Source of the DNA: a virus
DNA: 20,241 bases
IMG/VR virus record: IMGVR_UViG_3300025759_000926
Span: 1-20,241 of that record
Strand: one strand, 5' to 3'
Shown: positions 12,788 through 20,241 of the stretch, piece after piece
Numbering within the stretch: the first letter of the stretch is position 1
How the letters are laid out: each line of letters begins with the position of its first letter
The notes under the pieces: generated by a model
The model's database searches: none
What the model was told of the DNA's origin: nothing
What the model saw: only the letters and a program-made list of their open reading frames with translations
Program-made: the position numbers and the translations under genes

Positions 12788-13627
12788 ATCTCTTTCTATA
12801 ATACTTTCTATGTGCTGACCAACCACCTGCGCATTAGCTATCGCTTGGTCTTGATGAATATGAGCATATCTTTGAGTAGTCGCTACATCTTTGTGGCCTA
12901 ACAAGTTACCTACGTCTGATAAATTAATCTTTTGTAAAGACCAACTAGCATAAGAGTGTCTTATGTCATGCAGTCTTGCATCCGCACACCCCACGCGCTT
13001 GCGCACCACATCCCATGCATACCTGGGCGATTGGATGCCAATGATGTACTCGCTGTATCTATCGCATCGCTCAAGAATCTTGCGTACACCCGGCGTAATG
13101 TGAATGATGCGATCCTCACCAAGTTTATCGGTCTTATGCTCTTTAATAATCAACACATCGCCTTTGATGTCTGACCATTTAGCTTTCGCTATCTCACTCA
13201 CTCGCGCACCTGTTAAGAGCAATAACCAGATAAAATTACATGCTTGCGTATAGCGTTTGTTCTCTCCTAGTACATCTAACTCTTCAGTTATTGCAATTAA
13301 CTCATCATTCGTGAGATAGCGTTTGCGTTTGACTTCTCTGTTTTTATGAATATGCAAAGCAGGATTGTTGTCAACCAAACTAAGTGTAATCGCTAAATTA
13401 AACATAGCCTTGAGGATAGAGAGGCACTTATTTGACGTATAGGGGGAACGATCAGTTATATCAAACAATAATGATGCAATATCACCACGAATGATATCTG
13501 ATACCTCTCTATCTCCAAGAACTTTTCTTATGTCGTTGTCATAAAACTGTTGGGTACGTTTGATGCTTTTAACACCACGTCTTTGCATATCTTTAATGTA
13601 GGCCCTAAATAAATCATTGAGTTTCAT
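12782..13627 (-). CDS. int: Tyrosine recombinase / phage integrase
   Basis: This 281-residue integrase has an N-terminal SAM-like core-binding domain (about 1-95) and a C-terminal catalytic domain with all expected residues: R142 in LTGARVSEI, K165 in KEHKTDK, H220 and R223 in ARLHDIRHSYA, H245 in LLGHKD, and Y254 in TTQRYAH. It should recombine attP and attB. No attachment site is recognisable: the gene abuts the methyltransferase by 1 nt on one side and overlaps the ribbon-helix-helix gene on the other, so attP must lie elsewhere. The start at 13627 is the first ATG after the methyltransferase stop. Confidence 0.92.
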   Translation of the reverse strand: MKLNDLFRAYIKDMQRRGVKSIKRTQQFYDNDIRKVLGDREVSDIIRGDIASLLFDITDRSPYTSNKCLSILKAMFNLAITLSLVDNNPALHIHKNREVKRKRYLTNDELIAITEELDVLGENKRYTQACNFIWLLLLTGARVSEIAKAKWSDIKGDVLIIKEHKTDKLGEDRIIHITPGVRKILERCDRYSEYIIGIQSPRYAWDVVRKRVGCADARLHDIRHSYASWSLQKINLSDVGNLLGHKDVATTQRYAHIHQDQAIANAQVVGQHIESIIERDL

Positions 13628-13628
13628 C

Positions 13629-15449
13629 TTACAGCTCCATGTTTTTTAAGATGTGCGTAATCACTTCGATTGTCCAACCATTGCCTAACATCTTATATCT
13701 TTGTGTGTTGGATACATGATTGGTGTAGTTATCTGGCACAGTCTGTAAGCGTTCACACTCTAAGGGCGTGAGCTTGCGCCAATAAACCTCTTGAGTGTCA
13801 TTCTTAGTCAGACTTATTTTATGATCGTTATTTAAAGCAGGAGTTACTGTACCGACTTTACCATCATCTCTTGGTTGCAATTCTTTGGCTCTAAAAGGTG
13901 TATGATCTTTACCTGTCTTTTGCCTATTCTCTTTACGAGCCTTCTTAGCTTCTTCTGTTCTAACTTCTCTGTAGGATTGAACGACAAAACTATCTTTTTG
14001 CACAGTTGTTATTGCATTAGCTTTTTCATCCTTTCTTAATTCAAGTTTTTGACTTGTCGATCCATCCTCGTTGTATCTGCCACGCCACGCGCCTGAAACA
14101 ACCTTTGGTTCTCTATTACCGCCTTGACAAGTATTGACTGTTGGCGATTTACCATCAGGTGAATACACACGCTTTAATATATCGTGACCATTAACATCAA
14201 CTGCTGTGCCTATGTGTTCAGGTTTACTGCTTGTTTCTATTAATTGATCTGCATTAGATGCTGTTAGTGTTGGTGACTTACCATGATCTCCATAAACTCT
14301 TTGTGTGCTTTCATAAACGCCATCTCTATATTCAAATTCCATAATTTGTTTATCAAATGTATCGTTAGAGATAGATAAAACTTCTTTTAATTTAAACCAA
14401 ATATCATCGCTTGGGATTGCAAAACTTTTATCAGTTCTAAACCAATGCTCAACTTTAGTTATTGGTAAATTAATTTCTTCTGCAATCAACTTATTTGTTT
14501 TTTTTGCATCAGCTTTGCTTTGTCTTAACAAATTTTGTAAGGCTTTTATGTCAACCTCATGTTTTCTTACTTTAACTTGTTCAACATTCATTCCCACCCT
14601 GATAGGTTTTTGCGGAACTAAAGTCATGCCATTGTTACCTGCGCCTTTATACATACTCGCTGTCATACATAATGATTTTTCATCTAAATTTCTTCTATGT
14701 TTACGATTGCGTTCTGTATCTTTAGTAGGCTTATGTTTATCACCTACATAACCATTAGCGTAACCATGTGTTCCTGCGCAAATTGTTCCTGATTTTTTAT
14801 TTGCATCATGGATCGTATTTGCTTGACTTTTATAATTTGGATTTAATTGATTACCACCTTGATAATTTTCTTGTAGGTTACTACCAACATAATGCTCTGA
14901 TCCAACTTGATCTTCCAATATATCTCTTAACACAATTCCCCTCTCTTCAGGTTGGGTTATATTAGGTATGTTAGTCCAATAATATCTCTGCCGGGATTGT
15001 GCTGATACCAATGAACTATTAATAAAGATAGGCTCAATACCAAAAGGTAATTCAGGATAACAAGCTGATACTTGTTCTGAGATAACTTGTAAGTATTCTT
15101 TTTTCATCTTGACATTTTCTAGCAAGAAATACTTAGGCTTGATTTCTTTTAATAAACGAATGAACTCAAAGAAGAGAGCTGATCTTGGATCATCAAAAGC
15201 AAGTTGTTTACCTGCAAAACTAAATCCCTGGCATGGTGATCCTGCTAACATCAAGTCAACATCTTTAAAATCATTTGGATCTAAATTACAAACATCTCCA
15301 ACTTGTATGGTTTTTGGAAAGTTTGCTTGAGTTACTTGCATAGCGTATTTATCTATTTCGCTTGCATAATAGGTGTCAACTTTAATACCAAGGCGATTGA
15401 GCGCTAGTTGTCCGCAACTCATACCATCAAATAAACTTAATACTTTCAT
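13629..15449 (-). CDS. DNA cytosine-C5 methyltransferase with oversized variable region
   Basis: The catalytic half shows motif I (LSLFDGMSCG, 4-13), the PCQG nucleophile loop (72-75), LLENV (109-113) and the QSRQR block (151-155). The C-terminus has motif IX (LTPLECERLQTVPDNY, 560-575) and motif X (LGNGWTIEVI, 588-597). Between about 185 and 557 lies a very long variable region with repeated K-x-x-T-type blocks. It also contains an inserted HTH-like segment, AEEINLPITKVEHWF at about 323-337. C5 enzymes usually have much shorter target-recognition regions, so several recognition modules are likely. I chose ATG 15449 (GAGGGAACG before it, homology at once) over the longer frame to 15503. Confidence 0.9.
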   Translation of the reverse strand: MKVLSLFDGMSCGQLALNRLGIKVDTYYASEIDKYAMQVTQANFPKTIQVGDVCNLDPNDFKDVDLMLAGSPCQGFSFAGKQLAFDDPRSALFFEFIRLLKEIKPKYFLLENVKMKKEYLQVISEQVSACYPELPFGIEPIFINSSLVSAQSRQRYYWTNIPNITQPEERGIVLRDILEDQVGSEHYVGSNLQENYQGGNQLNPNYKSQANTIHDANKKSGTICAGTHGYANGYVGDKHKPTKDTERNRKHRRNLDEKSLCMTASMYKGAGNNGMTLVPQKPIRVGMNVEQVKVRKHEVDIKALQNLLRQSKADAKKTNKLIAEEINLPITKVEHWFRTDKSFAIPSDDIWFKLKEVLSISNDTFDKQIMEFEYRDGVYESTQRVYGDHGKSPTLTASNADQLIETSSKPEHIGTAVDVNGHDILKRVYSPDGKSPTVNTCQGGNREPKVVSGAWRGRYNEDGSTSQKLELRKDEKANAITTVQKDSFVVQSYREVRTEEAKKARKENRQKTGKDHTPFRAKELQPRDDGKVGTVTPALNNDHKISLTKNDTQEVYWRKLTPLECERLQTVPDNYTNHVSNTQRYKMLGNGWTIEVITHILKNMEL

Positions 15450-15477
15450 CGTTCCCTCATGTGTATATAAGCGTAGA

Positions 15478-15876
15478 TTAGTGTATGTCAGATAATATGT
15501 CAATAATGTTTTTTATCGCATCATTGTTCTTCATATGCTCATCATCAATAGTGAGTTGATTTTGTTGCATTGGTTTTACAAAAACTATGTTGCGATATTT
15601 AAGAGAAACCAAAGCGAATATATCTATGGCTTGGTCTTTGTAAAATCTATCTTTGGTGTGCGCGCCTCTGCGCATGTCGAATCGCCAATTAACTCTGCCT
15701 GTGTTGATCTTGGATGCGGTTTTGACTTGAACTTTATACAGCCGGGCTTCGTGTTCAAAGACTATATCTGCTTCTGAACCATGCGGAACAATAAGGACTG
15801 TATCAGATATTTGAGAGAGGAGTGCTGCTGTGAGATATTCACCTGATCGACCAACTCGTTCTGTGGCCCTTGGCAT
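15478..15876 (-). CDS. PD-(D/E)XK family nuclease next to the C5 methyltransferase
   Basis: This 132-residue protein has the nuclease core in order: ERVGRSGEYLTAALLSQ (E13), a strand ending VPHGSEADIVFE (D37) and YKVQVKTASK (Q50, K52). The Q-x-K form of the final motif is a known variant of E-x-K. It resembles small endonucleases such as group I intron-type or Holliday-junction-resolvase-like proteins. It is transcribed directly before the C5 methyltransferase with a 28-nt gap, so a restriction partner is also possible. The ATG at 15876 follows the virion gene's stop by 8 nt. Confidence 0.75.
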   Translation of the reverse strand: MPRATERVGRSGEYLTAALLSQISDTVLIVPHGSEADIVFEHEARLYKVQVKTASKINTGRVNWRFDMRRGAHTKDRFYKDQAIDIFALVSLKYRNIVFVKPMQQNQLTIDDEHMKNNDAIKNIIDILSDIH

Positions 15877-15884
15877 TTCTGATG

Positions 15885-17420
15885 TTAATTATTCTTAGTC
15901 AAACTATCCAATAATTCTTGTGTTGTAAATGATCCTAATTGTCCTGATACATAAGGAACAGATTGTTGCGCACCAAGACTTGCAAGATTAATTCCTTCTC
16001 GTAAGGCTATGTTTGAAAGAGGATTTTGCAAAGCAGCTAAATATCCAGCAATACCCATGCCTACTGGTGTTAGTGTTCCTGTCCCTGCGCCTACTCCTGC
16101 TCCACCACCTAAAAGCCCATAACCTAAAATACTTCTTGGTACAGTCCCACTTTCTGGTAATGTTCTTCCTAAAACCTCTTGACCTAATTCAGCATATTCT
16201 TGTAGAGGTGCTTCTCCTCTTTTAAATTGCACCTTAGATCTAGTTTTATCGGCTTGCTTTATAGCTGCTCTTAATTGAGCAGGTGTATATAATTCATCCG
16301 CAGACTTAGTAACTGCTTCACCTAAAGTTTGTACTTGTTGATATGCAGTATCTACTCTTTTAAGTTTTCCTATATTTAGAGTATTACCTTCTATAACATT
16401 TCTTACTTGTTTTAAAACTTCTGCTTCGTCTAATATATCTACATTATCTGATTTTGATTTAGTGGTTATATCTCTTTTAATTTTTTGTAAAAGTTTTTGT
16501 ACGTCTTGACCTTTTAAGTTTGTTCTATTTTGATATGGCGTTAAATATCTTTTAATCAAAGCATTTCTTTGTGCTTGTGTTAAATCTGAACTGTTAATTA
16601 CATTCAGCGATTCACCGCGCACAGTTTTAATATTTGAAATTTTTAAATCTTTAACCACATCATCGTATTTATTACTAAGTTGTTTTTGCACATCTTTATA
16701 AAGTTTATTAACAGGTAATGATTTATCTACTTTAACACCCTTAATTCCTTGCACAGCTTTTTCAAAACCCCTGATATTAAAAGACTCTTGACCTTTTCTA
16801 AGTGCTTTTGTAACACCTGTTCCAGGTACACTTGAGAGAGCCTCTTCAGCGATTCTTAAACCACCACCAATAAGGCTTCCTTCGTCCCCGCCCATAGCTT
16901 GACCTGGTGTGAGCGGTACTTTTTCTTTTAATAATTCCCTTGCTTTTGGTGTCACTCTTGGCAAAACTGCTTGGCCTACAGACGATCCTGCAACACCCAA
17001 ACCAGCGCCTGCAACACCACCAATACCTCTTTCCATAAGACCTTCTTTTGTTCTTATATCACCTTCGCCAGTCCCAACCCCATAAAGACCAGATTGAACT
17101 GCTGCTGTAGTTTTTGGAGCTTGTTTTATTGCTTGTGACAAAGCAGATCTTCCTAAACCAGCAACACCTGTTAATAAGCCACCAGCTAGTTCAGAGCCAT
17201 AAGCTGCAACAGGTTGTTCTTCTCTAAATTTTTGTATATCAGACCTAACATCTTTTATAATTTCTTCGTAGTCTTTATCACTAAGAATTGATCTTACATA
17301 AGCCTCTGCCTCGTCACCAAAACCAAAACCTAATCCTTGTCCAAGTATAGCTCTAGCGTAATCTTTGATTCCGCCTGTTTCTTTTTTCTTTATTTTGCTT
17401 ATGCCCGGCTCGTAACTCAT
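15885..17420 (-). CDS. Glycine-rich virion protein, putative DNA ejection protein
   Basis: The 511-residue protein begins with a segment (about 22-75: ARAILGQGLGFGFGDEAEAY, later FREEQPVAAYGSELAGGLL) that I recall from many phage structural proteins. Gly/Ala-rich hydrophobic stretches at about 76-97, 132-153 and 430-465 could cross or disturb a membrane, as ejection proteins of T7 and P22 type do. The middle is Lys-rich and helical. It is the last virion gene of this module and the nuclease gene follows it on the same strand. The ejection role is inferred from composition and context. Confidence 0.6.
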   Translation of the reverse strand: MSYEPGISKIKKKETGGIKDYARAILGQGLGFGFGDEAEAYVRSILSDKDYEEIIKDVRSDIQKFREEQPVAAYGSELAGGLLTGVAGLGRSALSQAIKQAPKTTAAVQSGLYGVGTGEGDIRTKEGLMERGIGGVAGAGLGVAGSSVGQAVLPRVTPKARELLKEKVPLTPGQAMGGDEGSLIGGGLRIAEEALSSVPGTGVTKALRKGQESFNIRGFEKAVQGIKGVKVDKSLPVNKLYKDVQKQLSNKYDDVVKDLKISNIKTVRGESLNVINSSDLTQAQRNALIKRYLTPYQNRTNLKGQDVQKLLQKIKRDITTKSKSDNVDILDEAEVLKQVRNVIEGNTLNIGKLKRVDTAYQQVQTLGEAVTKSADELYTPAQLRAAIKQADKTRSKVQFKRGEAPLQEYAELGQEVLGRTLPESGTVPRSILGYGLLGGGAGVGAGTGTLTPVGMGIAGYLAALQNPLSNIALREGINLASLGAQQSVPYVSGQLGSFTTQELLDSLTKNN

Positions 17421-17425
17421 GACCT

Positions 17426-18418
17426 TTAAATGATATCCTCTTTTCTAAATACTTCTAATTTACCATTATAAATAATGATATCCCCATCTTTTAGACTGCC
17501 TTTTTTGTAAGCATCTTCTACGTCTTGTCCTTCTTGAAAGTTTTGATAAATAGTTGGTAGCTGACCTTTTTCTTCAAGCTCTAATAAATAATCATCAAAA
17601 CCGAAAACACTATTATTTTTTTGAATATATTTTTCTTTTAAAGTTTTAAGTTTTTTATCACGCTCTGCTGTTTGCAACCAACTACCCATAAGTATTAAGT
17701 TACCTTCGGTTGTTTTACCAAAACTAGGAGCAGCCATTTCAAATGTTCTTGCTTCAAAATCTGAAGTAGAACCTGATCCTTTTTCTCTCATTCTTGGTAT
17801 TAAAAATTTAAAAGTTGAGTTTACAAATTCTTGCTCACCCAATCTATCATCAACTGTTATACCAGCAGAATTAAATACTTGCTTATATGGTAAAAGCACT
17901 TCTTGAAAATAACCTGTTTCAACATCTCCACTCAGTAATAAATCTTTTGCAAGTGAAACCTTGTCTATAAGAGGTTTTTGTTGTGCTATTAAATCTGAAT
18001 CATCTTCGAGTTGTTTTAAACTGTATTCAATAACCTTTTGATTATTTCCTAAATTAATTGTTGTACCGCCTTTTGCAATTTCTAATGCCTCTCTATAACT
18101 AATATTAGGATCTTTACTCATGATAAATTGAACATTTTGTATTAGAGATGTTGTTTTTGGAACTTCTTCTCTAGCTTCCAGTCTAGCTTGCGCTCTACCT
18201 ACAATATCCCTTCCTGCAAAAGCATCGGATAATCTGGCTGCAAGTTCTCGCATGCCTTGTTGTTGGGCCATGCTTCGTTGTTGGTTATAAATATTTAATT
18301 CTTCAGGAGATAGCTGTTGTAATTGATCTTGTGTCAATAATTCGCCTTCATCGTCACCAAAGCCACCAAGCCTTGATATAAAGTTTCCACCGCTAGTTTT
18401 TAATTGTCCAAAACTCAT
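17426..18418 (-). CDS. Hypothetical virion-associated protein (330 aa)
   Basis: I do not recognise a family. The N-terminus is Gly/Ser- then Gln/Leu-rich (LLTQDQLQQLSPEELNIYNQ) and helical. The centre has alternating helices (SYREALEIAKGG, DSDLIAQQKPLIDKVSLAKD). The C-terminus has a small beta-hairpin (GSLKDGDIIIYNGKLEVF). It is flanked within 10 nt by two putative ejection or virion genes on the same strand, with AGAGGT as ribosome site. It is probably part of the same virion subassembly. Confidence 0.55.
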   Translation of the reverse strand: MSFGQLKTSGGNFISRLGGFGDDEGELLTQDQLQQLSPEELNIYNQQRSMAQQQGMRELAARLSDAFAGRDIVGRAQARLEAREEVPKTTSLIQNVQFIMSKDPNISYREALEIAKGGTTINLGNNQKVIEYSLKQLEDDSDLIAQQKPLIDKVSLAKDLLLSGDVETGYFQEVLLPYKQVFNSAGITVDDRLGEQEFVNSTFKFLIPRMREKGSGSTSDFEARTFEMAAPSFGKTTEGNLILMGSWLQTAERDKKLKTLKEKYIQKNNSVFGFDDYLLELEEKGQLPTIYQNFQEGQDVEDAYKKGSLKDGDIIIYNGKLEVFRKEDII

Positions 18419-18426
18419 AAAGACCT

Positions 18427-19629
18427 CTAACTAAATATGCCTGCGATAGTTCCTAAGATATCGCCTGCGCCTGTTTTTTTCTTTTCTCTTTGACTCATTA
18501 AAGCAGGTACACCACTTAGTGCTTGCGTGAGCGCGCCTAATTGTTGTTGTCCATAACCTTGCGCTCTTATAAACTCGTTGTAAGCCTGATCCATAGCTCT
18601 TTGTTGTAGAGCTTGTTGTTGACCACCAATACCACCAAGTAAGCCTAAACCTCTGTATTGATCTTCTAACTGTCCACCAAGCAATCCTGCTTGGAATTGT
18701 CTAGTTCTAAGATCAAGTTCAGGTTGCATCAAGGCTGCTCTGCCAGCTATGTCTAGTTCTGCCATGCCTGTTTGTTGAGCTAATCTTGCTTGCTCTAATG
18801 CTCTTTGTTGTGCTTGTTCTGCACCTAAAAGCCCGGCTTGTTGCTGTAATTGTGCTTGTTGTAAGGCTCTTTGAGATGTAATGTCTTGCCCGGCAAGACC
18901 TGCTTGTTGCGCTAATTGAGCCTGTTGTAAGGCACGTTGTTGTTGTTGTTCAGCTCCGAACAAACCAAGTTGTTGTTGTCTAGCTAGATCAGCCTGCGCT
19001 GCTTGTTGTGCTTGGCTAAATCCTCTTTCTCTTTGCCCGGCAATAGTTCTAGCCATTTGTTCAATAAATGGCCTTTGTGATTCTTGCTCTAATAATGCAG
19101 ATCTTGAACCGCCAAAAGCACCTGCGCCAATAGCTCTTGATTGTGACATACCTCTAGCAATATCGGCTTGCCTTTGTATGTCAGCCATTGTTTGATCGAT
19201 AACTTGTTGTTGATAAGGAGATTGATAAGCGCCAATATCTACATCTAGTAAACCTCTAAATTGCGGAGCTTGAACATCTCCTATTTGCGCACCACCAAAT
19301 ACAGGAACTTCTTGTATTTGCGCTGCTGTTGGTGTTGCTACAGGACTTATCTGCGCTGTTGTGCCTGTAACCGGGGTTATGGTTGGTGCTTGCATAGTCG
19401 CTAATTCTTGTATGCCTGCTCTTGGATCATAGCCCATTGAGGACTCAAATAATCCCCTTGTAGCTTGCATTTGTCTTAACTGATCTGGATTAAACCCGGC
19501 TACTTGTGCGCCTGTATATGGTATGAATGGTTGTTGTGCAATAGATTTTCCTGCTTGGAAAACATCTTCGTACATTTGTTGTTGCCAAGCTGGTACTTCA
19601 GTTTTTGATGTAGTTGATCCTTTACTCAT
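18427..19629 (-). CDS. Gln/Ala-rich virion protein with 22-residue tandem repeats
   Basis: The N-terminus (TEVPAWQQQMYEDVFQAG, then PFIPYTGAQVAGFNPDQLRQ) is a pattern I recall from podovirus-like structural proteins. Residues 140-215 are helical and end in FSQAQQAAQADLARQ. Residues 219-306 are four tandem 22-residue repeats of the form QQAGLLGAE-QQQRALQQAQLA. The last 60 residues are helical with a short hydrophobic end (GDILGTIAGIFS). Such a long Gln/Ala helix could form a coiled-coil tube or a DNA ejection channel. The gene overlaps the GNAT-like gene by ATGA. Confidence 0.65.
   Translation of the reverse strand: MSKGSTTSKTEVPAWQQQMYEDVFQAGKSIAQQPFIPYTGAQVAGFNPDQLRQMQATRGLFESSMGYDPRAGIQELATMQAPTITPVTGTTAQISPVATPTAAQIQEVPVFGGAQIGDVQAPQFRGLLDVDIGAYQSPYQQQVIDQTMADIQRQADIARGMSQSRAIGAGAFGGSRSALLEQESQRPFIEQMARTIAGQRERGFSQAQQAAQADLARQQQLGLFGAEQQQQRALQQAQLAQQAGLAGQDITSQRALQQAQLQQQAGLLGAEQAQQRALEQARLAQQTGMAELDIAGRAALMQPELDLRTRQFQAGLLGGQLEDQYRGLGLLGGIGGQQQALQQRAMDQAYNEFIRAQGYGQQQLGALTQALSGVPALMSQREKKKTGAGDILGTIAGIFS
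18712..18975 (-). repeat. Four tandem 66-bp (22-codon) repeats inside the Gln-rich gene
   Basis: The four units encode residues 219-240, 241-262, 263-284 and 285-306. The core GLxGxxxxxQRALQQAxLxQQ is strong in units 1-3 and degenerates in unit 4. Twenty-two residues equal two hendecads, the periodicity of gently right-handed or parallel coiled coils. Confidence 0.8.
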
Positions 19630-20024
19630 AGTTCTTTTCTAATTAAATATTCTGGCTCAAAGCCTAAATGTTTTAGTTTTCTTAACCATCCTTTTCGACC
19701 ACCGCCATATAATCTTTTACATCCTGCGGCTTTTGCAAATGCCTCTATAGATGGCAACATTTCTTCTAATTCTTTGTAATCTCCACCACAAAATAACAAG
19801 TTTAATGCTGTATTCTGTGGGAATACTACAAATTCTGTAACCATTGCAGACCTCTCTGCGGGCCACAAATGGAACAATCCATGCCTTATTTTATCTTCAA
19901 TATCGTCTAATGTATAGGAATCTTGGTGTTTGATAGCCTTTGCAATCCAATGTTTACAGCGATTCCATTCAATCTCCCAAGCATCTTTCTTGGGAAACTC
20001 AACAATATTAGTCGCCTTTTCCAT
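19626..20024 (-). CDS. GNAT-fold-like protein of the virion module
   Basis: The block DIEDKIRHGLFHLWPAERSA, then VTEFVVFPQNTALNLLFCGG, then LEEMLPSIEAFAKAAGCKRL followed by YGGGRKGWLRKLKHLGFEPE, follows a conserved phage pattern. I associate it with a GNAT acetyltransferase-like fold (P-loop-like GGGRKGW) among podovirus virion genes. Whether it has acetyltransferase activity is unknown. I chose ATG 20024; a TTG at 20030 is possible. It overlaps the end of the preceding partial gene by 17 nt. Confidence 0.6.
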   Translation of the reverse strand: MEKATNIVEFPKKDAWEIEWNRCKHWIAKAIKHQDSYTLDDIEDKIRHGLFHLWPAERSAMVTEFVVFPQNTALNLLFCGGDYKELEEMLPSIEAFAKAAGCKRLYGGGRKGWLRKLKHLGFEPEYLIRKEL

Positions 20025-20241
20025 ATTCAATAATACTTAAAACCAAGTGTATGTTTGCATGGTTCACTTGTGCCTTTATTATTTCGCCTTGTTGGATAAT
20101 GATTCCTGCGTTGGTTTGTAACTCTTCGGTAGCGTGTGCTGATATGTTGTGTTGCTTATAAATAAAAAACTCATTAGAGCTAGTATCAGTAATTGATACA
20201 TCTAAATTAGTTTGTTGATTACCATGATCGCAAGCTAAAAA
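20008..20241 (-). CDS. C-terminus of an unidentified virion-region protein (start outside window)
   Basis: An open frame of 77 codons runs from the right edge to a TAA at 20008-20010, with no stop in between. The residues (NQQTNLDVSITDTSSNEFFI, then a run into SAHATEELQTNAGIIIQQGE, ending SIIEYGKGD) look like a beta-rich domain. I recall similar tails in phage proteins beside head or tail genes but cannot name the family. Overlap with the GNAT-like gene suggests one operon. Confidence 0.6.
   Translation of the reverse strand, partial: FLACDHGNQQTNLDVSITDTSSNEFFIYKQHNISAHATEELQTNAGIIIQQGEIIKAQVNHANIHLVLSIIEYGKGD

Noticed and set aside
14515-15330. Plus-strand open frames inside the C5 methyltransferase gene
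   Set aside because: They are antisense shadows of a gene with clear catalytic motifs and have no supporting start signals.

Overview
The window is part of a tailed double-stranded DNA phage or prophage genome. It is low in G+C, very densely packed, and most genes are read from the minus strand. The visible N-terminus of the portal protein resembles the P22-type portal. Together with the glycine- and glutamine-rich virion proteins this points to a podovirus-like, probably temperate phage: a complete tyrosine integrase and a small excisionase-like HTH protein are present. A low-GC, possibly marine, proteobacterial host fits the style of the genome, but nothing in the window fixes the host.

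Layout from left to right. 1-2581 (minus) is the packaging module: terminase small subunit, an unusual GC-rich structured gap, terminase large subunit, and the start of the portal gene. 2590-2729 is a divergent control region with a good extended -10 promoter. 2730-4811 (plus) is a chain of twelve very small genes, mostly joined by ATGA stop/start overlaps and nearly all of unknown function. 4840-5614 holds a winged-helix protein gene, a 69-aa gene, a near-palindrome and three exact-period 21-bp repeats. 5614-12185 (minus) is the replication, recombination and modification operon. In transcription order it encodes an HTH/excisionase-like protein, a DUF2800/Cas4-like Fe-S nuclease, a coiled-coil protein, a Sak4-like ATPase, a small protein, a DUF669 SSB-like protein, a zinc-binding protein, a Toprim primase-helicase, a PAPS-reductase-like PP-loop enzyme, two small proteins, an MT-A70 adenine methyltransferase and a small protein.

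12186-12267 is a second divergent promoter region. 12268-12787 (plus) encodes a DUF3310 protein and a possible ribbon-helix-helix protein. 12782-15876 (minus) encodes the integrase, a large cytosine-C5 methyltransferase with an oversized variable region, and a PD-(D/E)XK nuclease. 15885-20241 (minus) encodes virion proteins: a glycine-rich putative ejection protein, an unknown protein, a Gln-rich 22-residue-repeat protein, a GNAT-like protein, and the C-terminus of one more gene cut by the window edge.

How the genes work together: Sak4, SSB and the Cas4-like nuclease look like a single-strand-annealing or recombination set. The primase-helicase would drive replication, possibly started at the 21-bp repeats by the winged-helix protein. 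Two methyltransferases, one beside a nuclease, suggest self-modification against host restriction or a restriction-modification-like pair. The most interesting items are the iteron-like region with its neighbouring HTH gene, the structured terS-terL gap carrying a 15-nt match to the 16S rRNA 5' end, the tiny-gene chain, and the multi-block C5 methyltransferase.
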